Source: Myripristis murdjan (lineage: Eukaryota > Chordata > Actinopteri > Holocentriformes > Holocentridae). From it: DNA of 64,000 nucleotides. The position numbers and the translations under genes were made by a program. Below, piece after piece: positions 45,725 to 55,029 of the stretch. The stretch's first letter is position 1; each line of letters opens with the position of its first letter. The stretch is from assembly GCF_902150065.1 (NCBI RefSeq), contig NC_043983.1, positions 15,934,821-15,998,820 on the forward strand. The letters are read 5' to 3'. Under the pieces are notes generated by a model. The model was not told the origin of the DNA. It ran no database searches and saw only the letters and a program-made list of their open reading frames with translations.

Positions 45725-45960
45725 CTGCTGTTTGATCCGCTCCGAGATGCTGCCGAGCACAAACTAAAACAGGAGCTTCTCGGAGAATCTCGGCTAGAAA
45801 CCCAGGTTTTCTTCGGATGTGAGATGGCTAAAAGGCTGGGGTGTGATCAGTGCATTTCAGACGCTGTCTAGACGAGGAGACATTAGGTATTAATGTTGTA
45901 GATGTTAGCGGCTAGCGGGACCCCTGGTGTCTCCTCTCCGATCAGCTGACCAGAAATGAA
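45725..45960 (-). promoter_or_regulatory. vamp4: vamp4 non-coding first exon and promoter region
   Basis: On the minus strand a CAG|GTAAGC donor ends at 45725 and fits the 5' UTR acceptor at 42892. The surrounding 45.4-46.0 kb is the most CpG-containing part of this neighbourhood and carries many GCTAGC and GCTAAC motifs. No TATA box is seen. The start site is not fixed by sequence alone. Confidence 0.5.
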
Positions 45961-46900
45961 CACAAACAGCTGGAGGAGGAGACACACCGCTGCCGGCCAG
46001 ATGTGCAACACACAGGGCTTTATTCTTACCACTAAGTCTTACTTCTCACGTTATTGTTCAAAAAATAACGCAAACGTTTAATGAAGGAATTTTATTCTTA
46101 TTTGAAATAGTTGTTAAATTAAAAGTTGGCCCACCGTGGTTTCTCAGGGACGTGTGATCACTTGCAGGTCGTTTATCAATATTTAACTTTTTTTGAATTT
46201 CTGTTTTATTTGATAGCTATAATAGAAAGACATAGAGGCATGGGGAAGAAAGACAAAACAAACAAATAAATAAACAACAACAACAAAACAAATAAATAAA
46301 GTCGATAATATAATAATAACACATTCATAAATAATAACGTTGAAGGTTTGGTTGATCACTTTTTGAGGGTTCAACCAAACCTTTTACCAAACAGGGTTGC
46401 GGAACTGCTTATACTACTGAGCTTGACCTCACGCTCAAAGGCTGGAGGTTAATGCTGAGGAGCAGTGTAATCTCTTTGAAGGACCATGGCCTGATTTTAA
46501 TGTGATATTATCACTGATTTTTTTTTTTTTTTTTTTTAATCAACCTCAATTTTTATGGCTTTTTTTTTTTTTTTTGGGCATTTTTGGCATTTTTTAAAAT
46601 GTCTTTATTCTTATTTGATGTTGTGATACCAGTTTAAATTTTAATATCATAATTTGTTTTTAACTTATTTTATTTTTGTCTAATATTTGAATTTATATGA
46701 CATTGCGCAGCACTTTGGGCAACGCTGTGTTGTATTTAAATGTGCTATATACATAAACATATTTGCTGTATTTCAGCTCGGACATGAAGTCTTCCAGTTA
46801 TAGCGTGTTAACAACACTGTGGATATGTAAGGTGTTTGACGGATGAAGTGTGTGTAGTAACCATGCCTTGCCTGTAGGGGGTACAGAGACACCCGACGCG
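45961..46900. other. intergenic region between vamp4 and rangrf
   Basis: This is about 1 kb of AT-rich sequence with long T-runs (46519-46537, 46561-46575). A stretch at about 46700-46758 (GCAGCACTTTGGGCAACG followed by a TATTTAAATGTGCTATAT motif) resembles the 3' tail shared by several fish LINE/SINE families. Nothing else is recognised. Confidence 0.5.
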
Positions 46901-47105
46901 CATCCAGCGTGGCCCAGATCTCAGAAGAAGAAGATAAACTTCAAGCGGAAGTGTGATTTGTTGTCACGCTGCGAAGTCTCAGTACAGAAAAAACAACTTT
47001 TCCGTGCTTTAGTAATTTTCACAGGGTAGCGTGTGTGTGTGTGTGTGTGTGCAGGTGTAGACAGCAGCTGATCCCGCGGAGACCCATCCGAGGTTTTGTT
47101 TGAAG

Positions 47106-47699
47106 ATGCAGAGCGTCAGCAGCAGCGCGGTGAACCCTGGAGACAGACACCCCCTCTTTGGAGGAGCCCTGTCAGCTACAATCCCTCACAGTGCTAAGGA
47201 CATCAGTGAGCTGAGGGAGATCCCAGACAACCAGGAGGTGTTTGCCCATTCCCACAGCGACCAGAGCCTCATAGTGGAGCTGCTGGAGTTCCAGAGCCAC
47301 GTGGAGGACCAGGACGCTGCCAGGTACCACTTTGAGGACATTGCAGGCAGCAACAAAGCACTGGAGCCAGGGGCTTTTCAAGTGGCCAGTGTTATTCCCC
47401 TGCCCCCATCTGAACTGTCCCTGTCACAGTGCCGCTCCGCGTGGATACTGACGGGGACACAGTGTGTATCAAAATTTAACGAAGAAGCAAGGAACAAAGT
47501 AACCCTCCACCTGGGTCTGTTTCGTCTGCCGCAGTACTCCACAGATGTCCTGATAACTTTCAACGACCCACAGAGCATCAGCCCTGACAGCAGCAGTGCC
47601 GCTGCAGCGGGAGCACAATCTGGAGAACCGTGGACGGTGCAGGACTTCCACCGCCTGCTGCAGTCTCTCACTCTGCACAACCCAGGCTTGTTTGGGTAG
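47106..47699 (+). CDS. rangrf: RANGRF (MOG1), Ran guanine nucleotide release factor, intronless
   Basis: A single uninterrupted frame of 197 residues matches MOG1 from end to end: HPLFGGALSATIPHSAKDIS, the signature IPDNQEVFAHSHSDQSLIVE, DAARYHFEDIAG, VTLHLGLFRLPQYSTDVLIT and the C-terminal SLTLHNPGLFG. MOG1 binds Ran, releases guanine nucleotide and, in vertebrates, helps bring Nav1.5 to the cell surface. The ATG is chosen over an upstream in-frame TTG at 47100. A (GT)n run at 47030-47051 lies in the 5' leader. The mammalian gene has introns, whereas none occur here, so this may be a retrocopy that replaced or joined the parent. The frame looks fully intact. Confidence 0.93.
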   Translation: MQSVSSSAVNPGDRHPLFGGALSATIPHSAKDISELREIPDNQEVFAHSHSDQSLIVELLEFQSHVEDQDAARYHFEDIAGSNKALEPGAFQVASVIPLPPSELSLSQCRSAWILTGTQCVSKFNEEARNKVTLHLGLFRLPQYSTDVLITFNDPQSISPDSSSAAAAGAQSGEPWTVQDFHRLLQSLTLHNPGLFG

Positions 47700-47982
47700 A
47701 CTTATGAGCATAAGACCTAATCTGAATAAATGTACATCTCACTCTGTGTTCCTGGCTCATAAAAACATACTGGGACTCTTGTTATGTTGGAGCCCTGCTA
47801 GAATCAGGCCTGAAATGCTGTTTTGGTACCACCCTGAACATTTAGAAAGAAGCCATGCAAGACAGACTCTTCACATCTCCTGATGTATGAGACTTCATGA
47901 GTTGTTTTCCCTTTAATGTTGTCTTTATTTGGCAAATGATATCCAAATGTACATCTGAGAGTATAAACATGGGCTTCACCAT

Positions 47983-47988
47983 AATAAA
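47983..47988 (+). terminator. rangrf: rangrf poly(A) signal
   Basis: AATAAA 284 bases past the stop codon, giving a compact 3' UTR ending near 48010. No genomic poly(A) tract follows, so the sequence shows no direct mark of retroposition at this end. Confidence 0.55.
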
Positions 47989-48117
47989 GACTTAATTTGG
48001 AAGAGGAAGTTGTGACTGATGTGTTTTTTTTGGTTGTTCTAGATTATTTGCATGAGATTCATTACAAGCGAAAGCTGTTTAACCATTGCTTAGAACATAT
48101 CAGCGTCATTAATATTT

Positions 48118-48330
48118 AGGGCCCGAGCACTGTCCCAGTGCGAAGCCCTATTGTATTTGTATCTTTCTTATTATTATTATTATACATACGTGTCATTAGG
48201 CCTTAATTTGACCCCATAAACATGCTCAAAAACTCACCAAATTCGGCACACACATCAGGTCTGGCGAAAAAATCGATAAAATCACAAATTGAACCCCCCG
48301 GGTGCAAAAATGGCCTCGGTAGCACCACCT
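48118..48330 (+). mobile_element. left end of a fish repeat family (GGGCCCGAGCAC type)
   Basis: AGGGCCCGAGCAC, then GCGAAGCCCTATTGTA, an (ATT)n run, and AACATGCTCAAAAACTCACC are the beginning of a repeat I recognise from many fish genomes. The homology stops abruptly near 48330. After it comes AT-rich sequence ending in an A-rich run (48430-48476) that may be a separate retroposed tail. The superfamily is unknown to me; terminal inverted repeats are not evident. Confidence 0.6.
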
Positions 48331-48725
48331 TTTATTTTGTCATGTATGTACTCATACATGATTTTGATTATAAATGTTAAGATTATGTGAAAAGGGAAAA
48401 AAATGTAAATGAAGGGAAATGTACATGTCATGTTACTATTGTGAAAAAATAAATAAAAATTAAGTTAAAAAAAAAAATTCTGAGAGGAGAAGAGGTTCTT
48501 TTGCTTCTGATGTGTGCACATCAAAATTTGATCAATAAATATACACACTCAGAGTCCCTTTATCAGCTCCACCTGTCCAGTCTGCTGCAGTTCAGCTCAG
48601 CAGCTCTGCCTTAAATTCTACTTTTAAAGAAAGTTTATTATGTTCAGTTTGTGTTGACATTGTGGAGAATGTGTCACTTTAATTCTGTGTTTATTATTGA
48701 GGTTGTAGTTTGCAGAAGTCTGCTA

Positions 48726-48834
48726 CTGGACTACATTATACTGAGAGGTGTTTCTAATTTTTTGTCCTCGCCTATTTAATATACATAAGGGGGGACAGAA
48801 TAGTGGAAACAGCTGTCAGTAAAGTGCAGTCCAG
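48726..48834. repeat. imperfect inverted repeat, about 42-nt arms
   Basis: The arm at 48726-48767 (starting CTGGACTACATTATACTGAG) is the reverse complement, with about ten mismatches, of 48793-48834 (ending GTGCAGTCCAG). The loop is about 25 bases and AT-rich. This is probably a remnant of a hairpin-forming MITE. Confidence 0.6.
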
Positions 48835-49618
48835 TCCAACAGCAGCACTAACTATGAGCTCAATGCCAAACATAGAAGTGAATGATCACCTCTGTTACTG
48901 TGACAACAAGACAAGCTGAGCATTAAAGGCAGCAGGAGAGGAGACTTTATGGCAGAACAGCTGGATTAGATTAGATTAGATTGTGCAGGTTGACCTAATA
49001 CAGTGGTCACTGAGTGTACATGCATAAGTAAACGGCAAACATAAGCATCCAAAATATGCAAAATTCTATAAAAACTATATAACCTGTAACTGTGAAGTTA
49101 TGATTTTCCACATTATCTGCTAAAATGTGTCAGTCCAGCAGGATCGAAGATGAAGTTTGAGCAGATCAAGCCTAAATACTGACAATCGACTTTTCAGCTC
49201 CCTTCAACCTTTATTTAAGGCCAGAGAGATGAGAGAGAACACAAACAGACTGCCAAATGGAAGAGTACATTTGTTCTTTTGTGATTTAAAAAAAACAACA
49301 ACAAAGAAACATGTTTCTGTGCATCAAGGGGAAAATTTGGAAGAAATTTGGAAATTGGAAATTTGCAAGAAATATTTCAATCTAAAATTCAAGACAGCCA
49401 TTAAAATTTGGAGGCTTAGACCCACTGATATTTAAAAAAATATTTTAAAGCTGTGAAAGCAGCATTGCATACATATGACATATATATGTTATATATATTA
49501 TTCCATTAAAATATTTTTGAAAAGTTTGAGGTCTCAGAAGGTTCGATTCTGACTCGGTCCAGAATTCCAGAATTCCCGTCACAGAGGAGCATCGGAACGC
49601 CGTCACAAAGCTCCTCTG

Positions 49619-49700
49619 TGACGTCGGCAACACACAGCAGACACCTGGACCTGCGCGTGTGTCCCGACTTTCATTTCCAAAGTGATCGCCTACAGTAAGC
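49619..49700 (+). promoter_or_regulatory. putative promoter of the coiled-coil gene
   Basis: A CRE-like TGACGTCG (49619-49626) sits inside a near-palindromic CGTCAC...GTGACG segment, and an interferon-response-like CTTTCATTTCC follows at about 49668. The start codon context AGCATGT has an A at -3. Motifs this short occur by chance, so this is only a placement hint. Confidence 0.25.
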
Positions 49701-51812
49701 ATGTCACTAAAGCAGGTCAACAACCACAGGAGGACGGGCTCCTCACAGCTCCGTCCGGCTCCACAGAGCCTCCACCAGGCTCCCATCACCCACATTCACA
49801 CCAGGTATGGACATTTTCCCTGCTGTCTACACAACTTTCTAAGGGACTTTCTGACTTTCTCTCTCGGGTCACGTCTTGCTCAGCTGCTCTCTGCTTTTGT
49901 TTCCATTTTTTGGAAGAAATCAAGCCAGTTTGCTCAGGTTGCAAAGGGTTAATTAAATTTAAACACAGGAAACGTGACGTTGATCCAGGTTTCAGACGGT
50001 TAGATTTGGTTTGACAGGTTTGATGTTCAGAGTGACAGCGCTCGCTCTCCTGTGATGCTGCTTTTAGACAACACTTCCAGAAACAGTTTCCATCAAATAA
50101 CGGAAATAAGACACGACAGATTATGATTTACTCATTTAGTGATAATAACAGTAAAACAGCAGCGTGCTGTTATTCTGTATATCAGCACTCACTGAGCGCC
50201 TCTTGTCCAATCAGACTGAGCCACTGACAAACTGCTGTATCATGTCTGACATGTATGGTGCTACATTATATTTGTTCTTTTGCTCTAATTATGTTGTTGC
50301 TGTAGTTTGTGATGTTTGGACTGCTGTTGATGCATGACTCTTGACCTTTAACCTTCAGCTCCACCAGAGCTGAGGAGCCACACCAAACTTCTGAGGAGCT
50401 CCAAAGCTCCTTCGCCTCTCCAGAGAAGAAACACCAAGAGAGGGAGGCCACAAAAGACACTGAGGAGGACAACAAGAAGGAAGGTGATGAAGCTCCCAAA
50501 CCGACCTTCGTCATTGTTGACCCCCAGGACAGATTCAGCCGCCAAAGGCAGCTGTTCAGGGCCAACCTGGAGAAAAGGAGGGAGTGGATGCTGGAGCCTT
50601 CTCCACAATTTAAAAAGGCCCAGGAGAGGAAGAGGAGGGAGGAAGCGCTCCGAAAAGAGAGACAGAGGAGGGAGGAGGAGGCGGCCAGAGAGAGAGAGGC
50701 CTGTGCAAGAGAGGCCTATGAGAGAGAAAAAAGAGAGAGAGAGGCCTGCAAGAGAGAGAAAAGAGAGAGAGAGGCCGAAGAGAGAGAGGCCCAAGAAAAG
50801 GAGGAGGAGGAGGAAGAGGCAGCAGGAGTCCCAGAGGCAGAAGTGGAGCTGAAGCTCGGCTTCTGGGAGAAGCTCCAGGCCTGGAACTTCAGGCAGCAGA
50901 AAGGCCGCAACCTGAAGAGGATCTCCAGGACTCTGAGACAGGAGCACAACTGCTGCAGCTGTGAAGGTAAGTCAGGTTAGGAGTTGTATCCCCCTCAGGG
51001 ATGTGTAACTTCACAGACACATTGTTGTATTTTTTCAAAGTGGTGTGTGAAATCATTAACAATAATATAGTCAGTCTCCAATTAATTTAAATTTAACATT
51101 TATTTCTTTTTTAAAATGATTTATAATTTAATATAACTTAAACAGCTCAGGGACATTCATGCAATATTGTTTGAGCACCTTTTTGCACCGTCAACTTAAA
51201 ATAATGTTCTGTTTTTTACAGAAGGGGTGAAGTTCGCTGAGCGGCAGCAGTGGAAAAGGAGGAAGCTGCTGAGAAAGGAGGAGGAGAGACAGAAGAGAGA
51301 GGAGGCGTGGAGAGCTCAGCAGCTGGAGAAGGCCAGAGAGAGAGAGAAAAGAGAGAGAGAGGCCCGAGAAAAGGAGGAAGAGGCAGCGTCCACGGCAGCA
51401 GAGGAGGAGCTGAACCTCGGCTTCAGGGCGAAGCTCCAGGCCTGGACCTTCAAGCAGGAGAAAGAAAGAAACCTGAAGAAGATCTCCAGGTCTCTGCAGA
51501 AGGAGCACGGCGTCTGCTGCAGCTGTGAAGGTAAGTCAGGTCGCTCACTCAGCAGGAGGAGTGACGGCAGCGTGGCCTCCTTCAGAGCCGCTGCAGCTCC
51601 GTCACACTCCACACTCACCTGTCCACCTGTCCACCTGTCCCTTTTCTCCTGCAGTGGACGGCTGCCCGGAGGTGGCTGAGCGGCAGCAGTGGAAGAGGAA
51701 GAAGCTGCTGAGGAAGGAAGAGGAGAGACAGAGGAGAGAGGAAGAATGGCGAGCAGAGCAGCAGGAGAAGGCCCGCAGAAAAGAGGAGAAGAAGAAGAAG
51801 AAAGCAGAGTAG
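49701..51812 (+). CDS. Unrecognised charged coiled-coil protein built from repeated exon modules
   Basis: I do not recognise this gene. Four exons join in frame to 392 residues: 49701-49804, 50359-50966, 51222-51530, 51655-51812. All acceptors and donors are GT-AG. Exon 1 encodes a 35-residue basic leader. Exon 2 holds PTFVIVDPQDRFSRQRQLFR, a long Arg/Glu-rich helix, and the module LKLGFWEKLQAWNFRQQK ending in CCSCE. Exon 3 begins with AERQQWKRRKLLRKEEERQ, repeats an Arg/Glu helix and repeats LNLGFRAKLQAWTFKQEK ending CCSCE. Exon 4 begins again with AERQQWKRKKLLRKEEERQ and ends in KKKKKAE. The introns after exons 2 and 3 are both phase 1 with the same GAAG|GTAAGTCAGG donor, the mark of tandem exon duplication. 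There is no signal peptide or membrane segment. Likely cytosolic or nuclear; function unknown. No clear poly(A) signal follows within about 300 bases. Confidence 0.7.
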
Positions 51813-51972
51813 AAGGAGGACTTCTCGGGCCCATCCTAATTTTTCCTTTTTTTTTTTTTTCATTCATCTTGAAAACAAAATCTCCTCCTGATGAGACCTT
51901 TTGTCCTAAACTGAGGAAAGGATCCCGGGGCTGAAGTCAAACCAACTTCACCTTCAGCATCCTTTCCCATTT

Positions 51973-51974
<2 letters not shown>

Positions 51975-52007
<33 letters not shown>

Positions 52008-52071
52008 ACCACCACCACAACCCTTCACTCCTCTCAATCTCCACACCCCTTAAATCCTACACACTCTAACA

Positions 52072-52104
<33 letters not shown>

Positions 52105-52192
52105 ATTCCCTTCTCTCCTCTCAATCTCCACGCCCCTTAAACCCTACACACTAATGAACACCACATATACACACACACACACACACACACCA
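51975..52192 (+). repeat. CA-rich minisatellite, about 90-bp unit
   Basis: Two copies of a unit made of (CA)n followed by CCTCTCAATCTCCAC, CCCCTTAAA and CCTACACACT occur in tandem, followed by a third (CA)n run. The (CA)n parts lie at about 51976-52008, 52073-52103 and 52167-52191. Confidence 0.85.
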
Positions 52193-52241
52193 AAAGGTCT
52201 CATCATGATTGGCAGATTAGATTTTTTTTTTCAAGATGAAT

Positions 52242-52348
52242 GTGCGCTCTTAAAAAGGACGTCGGCAGTTTATTTTCCAGCGCTCCACACGTCCCAGCCT
52301 GGGAGCCGGGACGTCCCGAAAAGCTCCACGTCCTTTTTAAGAGTGCAC
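52242..52348. repeat. near-perfect 21-nt inverted repeat around a 65-nt loop
   Basis: GTGCGCTCTTAAAAAGGACGT (52242-52262, here given with one extra base for alignment) pairs with its reverse complement at 52328-52348, one mismatch. The loop holds a further short ACGTCCC/GGGACGT pair. No target duplication was seen; it abuts a SINE. Confidence 0.7.
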
Positions 52349-52351
52349 CTC

Positions 52352-52467
52352 GGGCGGCACGGTGGCTGCTGGTGAAACACTGCGGCCTCACAGCGAGGGG
52401 GCGGGGCTTGGGCTCGCGGCCCCGCCCTCTCTGTGTGGAGTTTTCGTGGTTCTCCCCGTGTCTGCGT

Positions 52468-52498
<31 letters not shown>

Positions 52499-52516
52499 AC
52501 ACTCCAAAAACACGAC
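52352..52516 (+). mobile_element. Mermaid/DANA-like tRNA-derived SINE, 5' part
   Basis: GGGCGGCACGGTGGCTGCTG, GCGGCCTCACAGCGAGG, TGTGTGGAGTTTTCGTGG and GTGGGTTTCCTCCGGGCACT are in the order of the tRNA-like head and central region of the Mermaid/DANA SINE family of fishes. The B-box region is altered and the 3' tail is missing, so this is a truncated old copy. Confidence 0.65.
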
Positions 52517-53009
52517 TAAATTTGCCCCCATCAGTAAAATCAATTGTCTCTCCCTCAGCTGAGGCTCCCTGATCGCTGCTTTTTACTGAATAAGTCTCTT
52601 TACTGTACTTTGTTGGCTAGATGGTGTTATTTCATATTTTATTATAAGTTCTGCCAGTTAAATTTTGCTCAGAGAAGGAAGGAGGACATTATTTCAAGAA
52701 TCACACATGAAGTGCAATTATAAGGAAGAGGATTTGGGCCGACCCAACAGTAAATACATAAATAAACACATAAATAAACTGACTTCTGAGATTTATCTCA
52801 GAAAAAAGTCATAATTTTGACTTTTTTATCATAATTCTGAGAGGAGGGGGGCGCTTGTGAGCAAGACATGGAATAGGAAGCGTTTTTCAGAGCTCCTGCA
52901 GAATCAACAATAATTTTTTCCAAAAAACAGCTAAATATATGTGAAGATCAGTCCAAACGTGTGCGAAAGACAACACAGGGGGGTGAACAATCGAACTGCA
53001 TGCTGAGCG

Positions 53010-54832
53010 TGGATTTGAATGGCGGAAAAGCTTCAAAAATACAAATACAGCGGCCAAGCTAAAGCTTTAAAATTAACAAGCTCAACAGCTGAGGAATTGG
53101 ATAAGCCAATCAAAGAATTGGAGATTAAACAGATGATCTCATCACTCAAGAATAGCAAAAGTCCAGGACCAGATGGATTTGTCAATGAATTTAATAAAAC
53201 TTTCAAAGACTTGCTAGCACCCCTGTTACTAAAGGCATACAGACATGCCCTAGAGTACAAAACTATGGCACCTTCATGGACTGAGGCAACCATAGTAGTA
53301 ATTCATAAAGAGGGCAAAGATCCCGCTGAATGTCAATCTTATAGGCCAATATCTTTGCTGAATGGAGATTTGCGTATACTTACAGCAATTTTAGCTAGAC
53401 GTGTTAATAAGATAATTACCCAAATTATACATCCTGTTAGAGTCATTATTAGAGTCAATCATCATATCCTTAGATGCACAAAAGGCATTTGATCGCGTGT
53501 CATGGCCATATCTATTCCAAACACTAAAACGATTTAGATTTGGTCCTAATTTCATAGATTGGATATAAACACTCTACTCATCCCCACAAGCGGCTGTCAA
53601 GGTTAATGGGTACAGATCAGAGAGATTCACACTAGAACGAGGATGTAGACAAGGCTGCTCTCTTTCACCCTTGTTGTTTGCTATTAGCATTGAGCCACTA
53701 GCTCAGCTTATCAGAGATGATAATAACATGAAAGGGATTATAATAAATAGAGAGAAACACAAAATATCGCTATATGCAGATGATGTTCTACTGTATTTAA
53801 GAGAACCCACATCCACCATACCATATTTAAAGGAGCTCATCTCCAGGTATGGTTATTACTCTGGATATAAAGTTAATGTAGATAAAACAGAGGCTATGGA
53901 TGTGAACAGCCTTGTGTCAGAGAGTGTTAAGCTGCAAAGTGGATTCAAATGGCCTAAAGAGGACATCAAATACCTTGGCATTTATATACCCCAATCACTA
54001 CATAATTTGTATGATACAAATTACAATAAAATGATTCGGTACATTAGTAATGATTTAGAATGATGGTCTTCACTCCCACTCTCTCTACCGGGTCGTGTGG
54101 AAAGTATACGTATGAATGTCTTGCCTAGACTACCTGTTTCAGATGCTGCCTGTGGAAATTCCAAAAACAACATCTGATGACCTTGATATCAAAATTCATA
54201 TGGCAAAAAAAGCGCCCTAGAATTAGACTTAAAACTCTACAATCACTCAAATTAGATGGAGGTCTTAAACTTCCGAACCTTAGATATTATTTTTGGGCTG
54301 CACAGATGAAGCCACTGATAGTATGGATACAGAATGATATTTCCACACGATGGCTTAATATTGAGAAAAGTATGTGCCCAGAGCCTTTAGAAAACTTGTC
54401 CTTTCTAGACACTCCTGTAAAAGAAATGACAGTCTGGACAAAAAACACTTTAAAAATTTGGAATAAAATACAGCCAGCTTTCGGGCTGCCAAAGATACTC
54501 TCATCATTAGCAAACATTGGACTTATGAGGACCTTCACCCCTAACAATTTAGATGCTGGTTTTAGGAAGTGGTCAGAACATAGACTAAGCTATTTACACC
54601 AGCTAATCAAAGATGGCAATTTGAAAACATTTGAACAGTTGAAAAATGAATTTGATCTCCCCAGGACGGACTTTTTCAGATATTTACAGTTGAGATCCTT
54701 TCTGACAACACACAAAGAGTGGGGAAAACTTATAAGTCCTACCCCTATAGAAAAGTTCCTCATAACACAAATAAGTAACAGAGATAAGAAAATAATTGCA
54801 GTTGCTAGCGCCACTAGCAACTGGGCCAGAAC
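53010..54832 (+). mobile_element. L1/Tx1-like LINE fossil, reverse transcriptase to C-terminal part
   Basis: The plus strand encodes non-LTR reverse transcriptase blocks in order: NSKSPGPDGF, then YRPISLLNGDLRILTAILAR, LDAQKAFDRVSW, GCRQGCSLSPLLFAISIEPL and the catalytic YADD (about 53776), then the LINE C-terminal region to about 54830. The endonuclease domain and the 3' UTR are missing. A block of roughly 50 codons is lost near 53440, and stop codons and frame changes occur near 53490, 53565 and 54063-54170, so it is a dead, truncated copy. The 3' side ends at a (GT)n array. The sequence style is that of fish L1-clade elements. Confidence 0.88.
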
Positions 54833-54925
54833 TGTGTGTGTGTGTGTGTGTGTGTGAGTCAGTGAGAGAGTGAGTGAGTGAATGAGTGTGTGTGTGTGTG
54901 TGCGTGTGTGCGTGTGTGTAAGTGT
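54833..54925 (+). repeat. compound (GT)n microsatellite
   Basis: (TG)n, GTGA-type units and a second (TG)n array join the broken 3' end of the LINE to the repeat end that follows. Confidence 0.85.
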
Positions 54926-55026
54926 GATTGAGTGAATGGCACCGTGAATGGACCGTCCCCGACGGGCACGAGGGGGACGTGGGGCACGGGTGCGAGGGCC
55001 CGTCCAACGCTGCTTGCAGCTTTAAT
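54926..55026 (+). mobile_element. right end of the same fish repeat family (GCTTGCAGCTTTAAT type)
   Basis: GAATGGCACCGTGAATGG, GGTGCGAGGGCCCGTCC and GCTGCTTGCAGCTTTAAT form the typical 3' terminus of the family whose 5' terminus is at 48118, in the same orientation. A small GCTGC/GCAGC hairpin sits just before the end. Either one disrupted 6.9-kb element or two separate partial copies. Confidence 0.6.
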
Positions 55027-55029
55027 TTT

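Larger units (their letters stand above)
48010..49660. other. spacer between rangrf and the coiled-coil gene
   Basis: It holds the repeat end above, an A-rich possible retroposon tail, an imperfect 42-nt-arm hairpin (48726-48834) and AT-rich sequence. No coding region is supported. Confidence 0.55.
51813..53009. other. spacer downstream of the coiled-coil gene
   Basis: Made of repeats: T-run, minisatellite, inverted repeat and SINE as listed, then about 450 bases of AT-rich sequence without recognised content before the LINE. A 15-nt inverted pair (ATTCATCTTGAAAA near 51862 and TTTTCAAGATGAAT near 52229) brackets the minisatellite. Confidence 0.5.

Noticed and set aside
47596-47883. Second reading frame over the 3' end of rangrf
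   Set aside because: Shifted shadow of the MOG1 coding sequence running into its 3' UTR.
51975-52192. CRISPR-like spaced repeats
   Set aside because: The regular spacing comes from a CA-rich minisatellite in a vertebrate genome; spacers and repeats are both low complexity.
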